Below the pieces are notes generated by a model that was given only the letters and a program-made list of their open reading frames with translations, did not search any database and was not told the DNA's origin. A DNA stretch of 64,000 nt, taken from positions 1,488,001 through 1,552,000 of the forward strand of contig NZ_CP058529.1 in the NCBI RefSeq assembly GCF_013401515.1, read 5' to 3'. A program made the position numbers and the translations under genes. Shown in pieces: positions 8,419-16,499 of the stretch (its first letter is position 1; the number at the start of each line of letters is the position of its first letter). This DNA is from Halorarum halophilum. Lineage in GTDB: Archaea; Halobacteriota; Halobacteria; Halobacteriales; Haloferacaceae.

Positions 8419-8811
8419 CTATGAATAGGCGTCATTGAACTCGTGTTCGCGGCGCATCAGCTCCTCGACGCCGTGCTCGAGGATGCCGCGCCCCATTGTA
8501 GTCGGCCGGTAGTACGTGAAGAAGCCCTGGCTATCGGCGGTCCGTCGCTGGCGCTTGTCGACGAGCCCGACGTCGACCAGTTCGTCGAGGTGGTAGTGGA
8601 AATTGTGGGATTCAACATCGACCGCAGCGTTGAGATCGGCGGCGCTCAGTTCGTCATTGGCGACGAGCGTTCGCAGGATACGAAACCGCGTTGGGTGACC
8701 GATCGCCTGTTGCATTGCGAGGTACTCCTCGAGCGTCAGTCCGCTCTCCTCGGGAAGCGGCGGCTCCGGCTGACGAACCTCGTCTGTGTGATGGCGGTCG
8801 GTTTCGGCCAT
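8419..8811 (-). CDS. ArsR-like winged-helix transcriptional regulator
   Basis: The product is a 130-residue cytoplasmic DNA-binding protein. After an acidic 30-residue leader, residues 32-105 form a winged helix: AIGHPTRFRILRTLVANDELSAADL (helices 1-2), then SHNFHYHLDELVDVGLV (recognition helix) and a basic wing KRQRRT. No cysteine metal site of the classical ArsR type is present, so ligand sensing is unclear. It diverges from the DUF7509-like gene at 8924 with a 112-nt shared promoter region, which makes regulation of that gene or of itself likely. An open frame continues directly past its TAG stop. Confidence 0.85.
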   Translation of the reverse strand: MAETDRHHTDEVRQPEPPLPEESGLTLEEYLAMQQAIGHPTRFRILRTLVANDELSAADLNAAVDVESHNFHYHLDELVDVGLVDKRQRRTADSQGFFTYYRPTTMGRGILEHGVEELMRREHEFNDAYS

Positions 8812-8890
8812 TGGAGGATACCTTGGGGAATGGGTAAGAGCGCGGTATACTTAGTCATTCTCGACTAGAAGATTCCTGAAAACACCGAGT

Positions 8891-8898
8891 TTTATATA
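8891..8898 (+). promoter_or_regulatory. TATA box of the DUF7509-like gene
   Basis: The sequence tttatata is centred about 30 nt before ATG 8924 in the divergent region shared with the ArsR-like regulator. Confidence 0.6.
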
Positions 8899-8923
8899 TG
8901 CACTGGCCGAATCGCCGACGTAA

Positions 8924-9592
8924 ATGCGGGACCGGATTATCGACAACCTTCCTCGGGCCGTCGGTGACTCGGGTGCCCTACCCGCAGTTCGACGCGAGCA
9001 GTTTCTCGTCTATCTGATGGGCCCGTACCGGACGTTCGACGTCGACACACTGCTGCCGGCAGATGCCGATGTCGAGACCGACGCGCCCTCGTTTGCGACG
9101 TGGAACGAAGCCAGCGGCGAGTACGCCGAGGACGAGGTCTTGCGCCTCCTCCAAGAGACGCGTGACTGCCTCCGCGACCGAGGCTTCAACGCCTTCCTCG
9201 CGATCGATGTCGGAATCCCACTTGATGAGCTGGATGCCGCGTCACAGAGTATCGCCTTCGCGAACGCGAGCAATGCAACCGTGTTCATCGCGCCACAGGT
9301 CGGCGATAATCTCGGCGTCGGCATCGAAATCGGGAGCGTCCTCGAAGACCTGCTATCGAGCGACGGAATGCACGGGCCGGCGGCCGAGGCCACGCCACCA
9401 CCGTGCACGCGACGGGTGATGGTTGCGACCGAGCCGTCGGTGCGGAGTGCGATGCTTGGGTCAGTCAACGCACGCTGGGACGCGAGTGTTCGGACGTTCA
9501 CGGATGCTGCAGACTGCTGTCGACTATGCGCGCAGTTCTGTACACATATTCAGAATGCGGAGCTCTACGGCTCACTTGCCCGCCTAGACTGA
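8924..9592 (+). CDS. haloarchaeal DUF7509-like protein with C-terminal cysteine cluster
   Basis: The product has 222 residues and no signal or TM. It opens with MRDRIIDNLP and FLVYLMGPYRTFDV, includes NAFLAIDVGIPLDELDA and SQSIAFANASNATVFIAP, and has GVGIEIGSVLEDL, the order I associate with the haloarchaeal DUF7509 family. That family recalls nucleoside 2-deoxyribosyltransferase-like Rossmann folds, but no function is known. The C-terminus is unusual: near residues 197-206 it reads DCCRLCAQFC, four cysteines in nine positions, in a proteome where cysteine is rare. A metal or redox site is possible. It is divergent from an ArsR-like regulator. Confidence 0.65.
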   Translation: MRDRIIDNLPRAVGDSGALPAVRREQFLVYLMGPYRTFDVDTLLPADADVETDAPSFATWNEASGEYAEDEVLRLLQETRDCLRDRGFNAFLAIDVGIPLDELDAASQSIAFANASNATVFIAPQVGDNLGVGIEIGSVLEDLLSSDGMHGPAAEATPPPCTRRVMVATEPSVRSAMLGSVNARWDASVRTFTDAADCCRLCAQFCTHIQNAELYGSLARLD

Positions 9593-10619
9593 ACTGCGTA
9601 CCGAAACGAGGAGTACCACTCCAGGATCGACCCAGGAATTCTCCCCGGAAGACAGCACGCATGGTCGGCTGTCTCCGGGTCTCGATCGTAAGGTGGACGC
9701 CTGGTTGGGAGCGACTACACGAAGGAACGCGAGACGCAGCAGAACGAGTATACTCTCACTGGCCGTAGCATGTGGGTTGTCGAGGAGAATCGCGACGTCA
9801 TTAAGGGGATGGTCGGCCCAGCTGGTGGCCGAGACGCAGGGAAGCAGTACTGCGGGTCGAACGCCATCGCATCGGCTTCGAATGTGTTGATGAGCGGAAA
9901 TGAGACACACGCCCGGACTGGTCGGTCGCGAGCGACGCGCCGGGCGACAGCGGCGAGCGGGGCGGGCCGGAACTGAACCCGTGGCAGTCGGATTCGACGC
10001 GTGGTGACGCGACCACGATTACGGTGACTGCAGAACAGGCTGAATCGATCCATGTCACCATGATCGTCGAGATCGACGGGGCGGCCAAGCGACTCAACGA
10101 GCGAGACCTACAAGGGTGCGTTCAGCACGGCACCGGTACCCCCTGGGCCGGCAGCGCCAGTTGCTTGGTCGGCACCGTCACCGGACGAGGCCGATTCAGC
10201 CGCGGAGTACGTGCCACCGTGTTCAACGTGGACACGGTACCGCCTGCATGCAAGCTGACTCCATAGGAAAGCCCTCCACAGGAACCCGTCGGTGACCCCT
10301 GGACGTGATGAGCGACTTGCTGGATGAAATCGCGGAGGTGTTGGTTCTCAGCTCGACAGTGTTGGAGCCGACGTCTCGTCCACAGCAGTTGGCGTGACAC
10401 TGTGTTCGGACAGAGAACAGTTCAATGCAATACCAAAGTGAGCATGACGGATAGCCGCACCCCTGGACAATGTCTCCAAGCGCGCCGAGGCGCATCGACG
10501 GAGTCATCGCCTTGCTGTAGCTGAACGGGGTCTGCAATGCCACTCTGCAGGCGGTTCAGTCGAACATGTCCAGGCATTGTCCCAATACATATTCACGTGA
10601 GGCGCTCATCTCAACGGAC
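9593..10619. other. about 1 kb without a supported gene
   Basis: Open frames on both strands here lack consistent third-position G/C bias and recognisable motifs. Together with the gene remnant at 8.1-8.4 kb and the orphan VirB4-like domain at 11.6 kb, it reads as decayed accessory DNA. I see no tRNA or structured RNA. Confidence 0.5.
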
Positions 10620-11258
10620 ATGCCAACGGATACCAAACCAGTCGAGAGCACGGTACTCGACCGGTTGGAGCAGTGCTCGACGTCCGCAATTGCAGACACG
10701 AACCACGGAAGTGTAACCACGCTGGCCTCCGCGATCGAGTCGATCCATACCGACGGCACGGTCGCCGGACCGGTCCGGACAGTCGCGCTCGACCCCGCGG
10801 CCCTCTCGGCACCTGTCCAGACCCTCGATACTGCGCGCAAAGATGAAGTCGTGGTGGTTGATGCTGAGGACAGCACTGACGAGGCCATCTGGGGCGAGTT
10901 GCTCTCGACATACGCGACCGCGACTGATGTGCGAGGGATGGTCACGAACGGAGCGGTCCGGGACGTGTCCGGAATACGAGACCTTGGATTTCCCGTCTTC
11001 GCACGGGCAGTCACGCCGCGCGGGCCGAGCGGAAGCGAGGAAGCCGAGCGGAATGGGCAGGTCACTGTTGGCGGCGCGCTGATTACCCCGGGCGACGTAC
11101 TCGTCGGTGACGACTCCGGCGTGGTTGTTATCGAACGTGCCGCCGTTGAGGACGTCACCGCAGCCGCCGAGGCGATCGCTGAGACGGAACGAGATGTAGA
11201 TCGATTGATTGGCGAAGGACGATCGCTCGAACAGGCCTTCGAGGACGCGGGGATGTGA
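10620..11258 (+). CDS. RraA-family protein (HMG/CHA aldolase-like)
   Basis: The product is 212 residues and cytoplasmic. The RraA-fold signature is present: GELL at 92-95, RGMVTNGAVRD at 105-115 with the paired R114/D115 that bind oxo-acid and divalent metal in 4-hydroxy-4-methyl-2-oxoglutarate aldolases. ITPGDVLVGDDSGVVVI follows near residue 160. The usual Asp of the DGxxRD box is Asn here (N110). Possible roles are class II pyruvate aldolase or oxaloacetate decarboxylase; RNase E inhibition does not apply in archaea. Start ATG 10620 (MPTDTKP) is chosen over an upstream in-frame codon whose leader looks non-coding. There is no operon partner. Confidence 0.8.
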   Translation: MPTDTKPVESTVLDRLEQCSTSAIADTNHGSVTTLASAIESIHTDGTVAGPVRTVALDPAALSAPVQTLDTARKDEVVVVDAEDSTDEAIWGELLSTYATATDVRGMVTNGAVRDVSGIRDLGFPVFARAVTPRGPSGSEEAERNGQVTVGGALITPGDVLVGDDSGVVVIERAAVEDVTAAAEAIAETERDVDRLIGEGRSLEQAFEDAGM

Positions 11259-11522
11259 TATACCGGCTCTCGGCATGGGCTCGACGCCCTGATGTCGTGC
11301 CGGCCGCCATGCGGGAGGCTGCTCCTGTCTGCACTCTGTCGGCCCGTGTCATGTAACTGCAGACCAGAATCACGTTCCGCGCGTTGTGGCATTGACAACG
11401 ACCAAAACGTGAAGTCGTCAGCTTGCTCCGTGCAGTTCTGTATGCGAAACTTCACTGCACACCTGGAACCGGCTCGTGTGGACGTGCACTTCCTCAGTTC
11501 GCCGAGCGCGGGCTCCGAGCGA

Positions 11523-11535
11523 TTTTTAGTATATC
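11523..11535 (+). promoter_or_regulatory. TATA-like promoter of the orphan VirB4-type domain gene
   Basis: An AT-rich element around tttttagtatat lies about 31-35 nt before ATG 11563, so the truncated gene may still be transcribed. Confidence 0.45.
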
Positions 11536-11562
11536 TAATTGTATGCGAGCGTTGGTGGAATA

Positions 11563-12489
11563 ATGTCGCTGGATGCCACGTCCCTGACGACGTCCCGCGA
11601 GTACATCGCGGTTCGCCCGACGACCGACCCGCTCGACCCGGCCCAGGTCGAGACCGCGCTCCGTACCCTCCACGGCCAGGGTGCCAACGCCATACCGACG
11701 ATCGAGATGCTGCTGGTGACCGCAGGCGCCGACGACGGCGTCACGTATCTGTTCGACGGCGATGCCATCGACACGGCGCGACTCGAGCGGACGCTGCGGC
11801 GGTGCGTTCCACCGAGCTACGAGTGCACGCGGCGGACGACCTCGATCGCCGACCTGCTCATGGCCGAGTCCCCGCCAGACACCATAGCGGACACCGACAC
11901 TGACGTCCCCGCGCTGATGGACCGGCCGATCGCCGGCCTCGAACTGCGGGCGCGCGAGGATCGCCGGGGTGACTGGCAGACGCAGCTCCGGCCGTTCGAG
12001 ACGTTTCGAACCGAGGAGCGAGCTAGCTGGCCGCTGACCGATGTCGTGGATGCGCTCGGCGCCGTGGACTGCCCGCTGCTCCTCCAGACGCTCCTCACGC
12101 CGAAACCGGACTGGACGTACGAGGCGAACCAGACGATCGAGGATCTCCACTGGCCACAGCCGTCGCTGCTCGGAGAGCTCATCGGCGACCTGTTCGGCCC
12201 GATCGACAGCGGCCAGTTCGAGCGCCGCCAGCGCGAGGAGCTCTCCCCACCCACCCGCCAGCGCATCGCAGAGCTCGAGGCGGTCGACACCCGCCAGTCG
12301 TTCACGGTGAACGTCCGCGCACTCGCGGTCGGCACCGACTCGACGCCACCCGCGACCGCGCTCGACGGACTCGGCGAGCCGTTCACGGAGGTGAGCAACA
12401 CCACCTACCAGCTGACGACGACCCGCTACGCCGCCGACACCGCCGATGCCCACGCGCTCGCCACGGCCATCGCAGACCGCCAGGACTGA
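11563..12489 (+). CDS. orphan N-terminal domain of a VirB4/HerA-type conjugation ATPase
   Basis: The product has 308 residues. TSREYIAVRPTTDPLDPAQ near the start, DWQTQLRPFETFRTEE mid-way, LTPKPDWTYEANQTIEDL and RQSFTVNVRALAVG match in order the N-terminal domain of large haloarchaeal VirB4/HerA-like type IV secretion ATPases found on plasmids and integrated elements. Those proteins are usually several times longer and carry Walker A and B motifs. Here the frame ends before any P-loop, and no ATPase half follows. It therefore looks like a truncated relic, or a domain kept for another use. The family call comes from memory of the alignment and needs a profile search. Confidence 0.55.
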   Translation: MSLDATSLTTSREYIAVRPTTDPLDPAQVETALRTLHGQGANAIPTIEMLLVTAGADDGVTYLFDGDAIDTARLERTLRRCVPPSYECTRRTTSIADLLMAESPPDTIADTDTDVPALMDRPIAGLELRAREDRRGDWQTQLRPFETFRTEERASWPLTDVVDALGAVDCPLLLQTLLTPKPDWTYEANQTIEDLHWPQPSLLGELIGDLFGPIDSGQFERRQREELSPPTRQRIAELEAVDTRQSFTVNVRALAVGTDSTPPATALDGLGEPFTEVSNTTYQLTTTRYAADTADAHALATAIADRQD

Positions 12490-12508
12490 GCATCGAGGCC
12501 AGGGGTGC

Positions 12509-12847
12509 TCAGGACGTCTGTCTCAGTGAATCCACCGCTTCTCGGACCTCCATGAGAGCCTCGCCAACCCGGTCCGTCTTGACTACGACATCATCCGACT
12601 GCTCGTACTGAACCAGGTTGGCCTCCTCCAATCTCGGCACATGCTTGTGATAGAGCGAGAAATACACGTCTCTCACCCATTCTTCTGAGATGGTCGTCAC
12701 GTCCGTCCCCCGTTCCTGTTCGGCGACGTGCTCCGCCAAATCAGGTAAGAACACGGTCTGGTGCTTCTGCAGGCAGGAGAGAGCAGCACGACGGCGGGTG
12801 TCTGCCAGCGCCCGAAACACGGATTGAAGCTCACACACAGTACGCAC
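12509..12847 (-). CDS. DUF7344-type winged-helix protein
   Basis: The product has 112 residues. The pattern FRALADTRRRAALSCL, LPDLAEHVAEQE, VRDVYFSLYHKHVPRLEEANLVQYEQ is the haloarchaeal DUF7344 winged-helix fold, with an 'LYH.H.P.LEE..LV' recognition region. These small proteins are presumed transcription factors; targets are unknown. It lies 44 nt downstream of the DUF1616 gene's stop codon on the same strand, separated by a short AT-rich spacer, and is convergent with the VirB4-like relic. It could regulate the adjacent envelope cluster. Confidence 0.75.
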   Translation of the reverse strand: MRTVCELQSVFRALADTRRRAALSCLQKHQTVFLPDLAEHVAEQERGTDVTTISEEWVRDVYFSLYHKHVPRLEEANLVQYEQSDDVVVKTDRVGEALMEVREAVDSLRQTS

Positions 12848-12891
12848 GAATATCAGGGGGGCATATCAATCTGTTTTGTAGGCCGCCAGTA

Positions 12892-13983
12892 CTAGCATGA
12901 GCAAGCGGGTAGCCCTTTGGTAAAGCGTGGCTCCGACGGCGGCTCGTCGCCACCCGACGGCCGAGCCGCCGGGGCACTCACGTTCACCCAGAGATGGAGC
13001 TCCCGGTACGCGTTATCGACGGTCGGTTCGGACGGTGGGTCCCCCTGGTAGAGCAGGTACGTCAACTTGAGCTCCGTCCCGGTCATCCCCGGGGCGATGC
13101 TGTGCTCGAGGTGCCACGTCTCGTTGTGGGCGACGCTCGGTTCCCATCGTTTCAGTTCCTCTCGCTCGCTCACTGTCGTCGAGTTGTCCTCGACTACCAC
13201 TCGCTGGAGCTCGACAACGACTGTGTAGTCCACTCGCATGTACTCCTGATTCTCGATCCCAACGATCAGCGACTGCGGCTGTCCCTGTGTGTACTCGATC
13301 GGGTAGCCGTCGGCCACGAGTTCGCCGTCGTCCGTCTCCGTGAGCAGGTAGAACTCGGTAAATCGCTCCCCCTGATTCGGGACGGCGACCGCATAGGCGA
13401 CGCTCGAGGCGGCGAGGATGACGCAGATGACTAACAGCACGTTCAGCGCTGCATCGGCGCGACTCTCCGGATGGACGAGCTCGGACCGGGCAACCGCGTA
13501 CCATGCTTGGTACGGGACGCTGAACCGCTCGTCCGCGGAGAGCGCCCAGCGACGATGGGCCGCGACACCAATGAGGCCGAACGTGAGGCCGCTGAGCGAC
13601 ACCATGAGCGGGAGCAGCCGGATGCCGAACGGCGTGAAGTTCAACACCAGCCCGACGAGCGGGACGACGGCGATGCTCGTCCCGAACGAGAGCGCGACGC
13701 GCTCGATCCCGTCGATGCCCGAGCGGTCGGGCGAGGACTCCTCGTCAGTCGTTTCGGTCGGTGACTCGCCCGCCTCGGGGAACAGCGCGGCGATGAGTGC
13801 GTAGCCCGGAGCGAACAGCACAAACGGAAGCCCGAGGAGGATCCGCAGTTGGGTCATCCGAACGACCGGCAGAAAGACAGCGACCAGCGTCAGGCAGACG
13901 AGGAGCGCACAGGCAGTCAGATCCGCGGGGAGCCGCCGAACCGGTGCGGGGAGGAGCTGCCACCACCGGGAGTCCGAGCGCAT
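12892..13983 (-). CDS. DUF1616 membrane protein
   Basis: The product has 363 residues. Five TM helices lie in the first 200 residues (LTACALLVCLTLVAVFLPV, then a helix containing GLPFVLFAPGYALIAALFP, the DUF1616 hallmark). An extracytoplasmic beta domain of about 130 residues follows, with the GEPQ-like segment EYTQGQPQSLIVGIENQE. DUF1616 proteins are archaeal, of unknown function and often near surface-glycan or secretion genes. This one sits 42 nt downstream of the DUF4129-type surface protein on the same strand, so the two are probably one transcript. Confidence 0.85.
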   Translation of the reverse strand: MRSDSRWWQLLPAPVRRLPADLTACALLVCLTLVAVFLPVVRMTQLRILLGLPFVLFAPGYALIAALFPEAGESPTETTDEESSPDRSGIDGIERVALSFGTSIAVVPLVGLVLNFTPFGIRLLPLMVSLSGLTFGLIGVAAHRRWALSADERFSVPYQAWYAVARSELVHPESRADAALNVLLVICVILAASSVAYAVAVPNQGERFTEFYLLTETDDGELVADGYPIEYTQGQPQSLIVGIENQEYMRVDYTVVVELQRVVVEDNSTTVSEREELKRWEPSVAHNETWHLEHSIAPGMTGTELKLTYLLYQGDPPSEPTVDNAYRELHLWVNVSAPAARPSGGDEPPSEPRFTKGLPACSC

Positions 13984-14025
13984 ACGCCGCTACTCTCCGG
14001 GCGGCTGGGAAAAAGGGGTTGGTCC

Positions 14026-16188
14026 TCAGTCGTCCGGTGAAGCGGGCGTCGACCCTTCATCCTCTCCGACGACCGACCGCGCAAGCGAGAGTGCCGTCGT
14101 CCCGAGTTCCTCCGGGACGCCCTGGCCACCAAAGGCAGCATGCTCGTACAGTGCTGCAAGCTCCGTGATCGCCGCCCGATCCGACTTGTCTCCGGACGCG
14201 TACTGCTCGACGAACTCCCGGGCCGTCAACGTGGAGGCCAGCCCGTCGCGTCGCTCGACGTGGCGGCGAACCGTGGCGAAGGCGAGTTCGACGGTCGCCC
14301 GGATGTCACCGTTCGCGTACTGCTCGGCTGCGAGCGCCAGCGGCCCTGGTTCGTCCGCAGTCGTCGTGTCTGCAGCGGTCGACGTGGTGGCAGCGTTGTT
14401 CGCGTCCACCTGTGAGGGCTCGGATCCCCGGTGAAGCGCGTACACCATTCCGAACACTGCGAGGAGCAGTGCACCCCCAGCCACCCAGTGAAGCGGGAGC
14501 TGGAGGAACGAGGTACCGACACCGGGGGCAGCTGGACCGCCATCACCGCCACCCGGAACCACGGTCCCGGAGTCGTTCGAATTCCCACCCGCCCGCCGGA
14601 GCAGCACGTTGACCTGGGCGTGCGACGCGTTCAGGTTCGTCCGCTCCCCGGAGAAGACCGCGACGACTGTCACGTTCGACTCGCCCTGAAGCGACGCTGG
14701 AACGGAGAGGCGCGTGGAAAAGTCCCCGTCGGCCCCTGTCTCCACATCGCGAATCGTCGACCCCGCAAGTCGGAGCTCGACGGATTGGTTGGGGACACTA
14801 TCCCCGTCGGCCGTGCGAAGCGTCCCGTCCACCTGAATCGATCTCTGTGTACTGGCCGTCGCGTTCAGCTGGAGTCGCGTCTCCGTCGGCGTGACCGTCA
14901 TCGGGGCCGCTGTCCCATCACCATCGACCGCTCGGTCGGACTGTGCGACGGAGGCGGTGATCGGGGTCTCGCCCGCCGACACCCCCGCAGGAAGCGCCGT
15001 GGTGAGTGCATAGCCGCCAGTCTCGTTCGTCGTTATCGTTCCCAGGACGACATCGCCTAGCGTGAGCTGGACGGGAACACCGGGCACGCCAGTATCGGCG
15101 GCCACGACCCGACCGCGAACCGTCACGTCGTCACTGAACGACGCCGAAGATGGCCCCGTCGCCGAGACGTCAGCCGTCGTCAGTGAGACAGCGACGGGAA
15201 CCGTCGCGTTGGAGCCGAGATACACGGACGACGCCGAGGGGCGGTACTGGACCGAGAGTTGCTCGGTTGAGAGTGGGAGTCGGACGGGCCGGTACGCGAA
15301 CTCGACACGTCCTTCGCCGTCCGTCTCCGTCGTGACCGTCCGCTCGCCGACGGCGAAGCGGACGGTGCGGCTTGCGACGGCGCTTCCGTTCTCGGTCGTG
15401 AGCCGGCCCGACACGACGAGAGGGTCCGTAAACGATATCGAATCCGAATCCCCGACGTGCGTGATGGAGAGACTGGTTGCGCGGAACGTCTGTGCAGCCA
15501 GCTCCGTCGTCTCTTCACTGACGTTCTGCGTGATTCCTTGGATGATCGCTTCCTCCCGATCGAAACCCGTCCCCGACGCGTTCTCAACCCCCGCGTACGC
15601 GTCAGTGAGTTCGTCACCGGAGTCGGAGAGCTGTCCGGAGAGGCGGACGAGCTCGCGAGCGTGTTGGCGAGCCTCGCGGTTGTTACCGTTCTCACGAGCC
15701 TGCTCGTAGTCCGATCGGGTCTCCTGGTACTCTTCGAGGGTGCTCGCGAACTCCCGCTGGTTTTCGGCGGCCGATTCGAACGCGTCGCCCTCTCCAGCGC
15801 TCGGCGTCTCTCCTGTGACGTCGACGTATTTTCCGTAGATGTCCGTATACTCGTCTCCCAAGAGGGTCCGGCCCTGTTCGTACTCACCCTGGCTGATCTG
15901 GATCGTACTCTCGCCAAGCCGGGCGGCCATCAACCGAGCGAGATGCGATTCGACCCCTTGGAGATCGCCCGTCTCCCCTGCCTCCTCAGGATTTTCATGC
16001 CGGACCGTGGAGTTGTTCACCGCCGCTTGGGCGGTGTTCGGCTGGAGCGACGACCCGTCGACACTGACCACGCGGGATGCATCACCAACCGACTCACCGA
16101 CGCCGAGCGTAGCATTTACGGCGGGCCCCGCCGCTGCGAGGACGAGGAGGAGGGCACACAGGACGACACGTCGGACCTGCCGTGACAC
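14026..16188 (-). CDS. large membrane-anchored surface protein with DUF4129-type cytoplasmic tail
   Basis: Translation from GTG 16188 gives 720 residues. This start lies 24 nt after a TATA box (16209-16216) and begins directly with a signal peptide (RRVVLCALLLVLAAAGPA). The ectodomain has a helical coiled segment (about 100-215) rich in E/Q/R, then three or four Ig/CARDB-like beta domains (TVRFAVGERTVTTETDGEG, VPVQLTLGDVVLG). A TM follows at about 575-595, then a roughly 125-residue cytoplasmic tail (LALAAEQYANGDIRATVELAF ending ARSVVG) resembling DUF4129. DUF4129 tails usually accompany transglutaminase domains, which are absent here. It is divergent from the DUF58 gene. Confidence 0.75.
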   Translation of the reverse strand: MSRQVRRVVLCALLLVLAAAGPAVNATLGVGESVGDASRVVSVDGSSLQPNTAQAAVNNSTVRHENPEEAGETGDLQGVESHLARLMAARLGESTIQISQGEYEQGRTLLGDEYTDIYGKYVDVTGETPSAGEGDAFESAAENQREFASTLEEYQETRSDYEQARENGNNREARQHARELVRLSGQLSDSGDELTDAYAGVENASGTGFDREEAIIQGITQNVSEETTELAAQTFRATSLSITHVGDSDSISFTDPLVVSGRLTTENGSAVASRTVRFAVGERTVTTETDGEGRVEFAYRPVRLPLSTEQLSVQYRPSASSVYLGSNATVPVAVSLTTADVSATGPSSASFSDDVTVRGRVVAADTGVPGVPVQLTLGDVVLGTITTNETGGYALTTALPAGVSAGETPITASVAQSDRAVDGDGTAAPMTVTPTETRLQLNATASTQRSIQVDGTLRTADGDSVPNQSVELRLAGSTIRDVETGADGDFSTRLSVPASLQGESNVTVVAVFSGERTNLNASHAQVNVLLRRAGGNSNDSGTVVPGGGDGGPAAPGVGTSFLQLPLHWVAGGALLLAVFGMVYALHRGSEPSQVDANNAATTSTAADTTTADEPGPLALAAEQYANGDIRATVELAFATVRRHVERRDGLASTLTAREFVEQYASGDKSDRAAITELAALYEHAAFGGQGVPEELGTTALSLARSVVGEDEGSTPASPDD

Positions 16189-16499
16189 GGGTGGGGAATT
16201 CGCCGCCCTATATTTAGGTTTGGTTGAACGGCTGACCTTCGGCCAAGCTAAGCTGTGCACCGCGTCGTATCGACGAATCCAGCCAGCGTGGCGAGCGGAT
16301 CTCCTCCCTGCATCGGTTGGCAACCGTGATACATGACCCTCATTGCAGAACAGAAGTCAGCAGTCGAGCCGAGTTTGCAACCCATCGACGTCAGTGAAGT
16401 ATTCCGCGAGCGGTTCGATCCCCTGTCCGAGTGCCAATAACCAGTTGAGGACTCGGCAGGAAGCGAACCACATTTGTCAACCCGTGGTAACAGCCGACC
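16189..16499. other. divergent regulatory region between DUF4129-type and DUF58 genes
   Basis: This 311-nt region carries the leftward TATA box and presumably the rightward promoter (weak candidate acatttgtc near 16471). No gene is seen in it. Confidence 0.5.
16209..16216 (-). promoter_or_regulatory. TATA box setting the GTG start of the DUF4129-type protein
   Basis: The minus strand reads taaatata, centred 24-25 nt before GTG 16188. It rules out the longer in-frame ATG at 16323, which lies upstream of the promoter. Confidence 0.65.

Noticed and set aside
8419-8421. TAG as a read-through or pyrrolysine codon
   Set aside because: No pyrrolysine system is known in haloarchaea and the HTH protein is complete as it stands; a gene remnant is simpler.
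10122-10543. reverse-strand frames of 92-106 codons in the empty stretch
   Set aside because: No family resemblance and inconsistent third-position bias; treated as chance frames.
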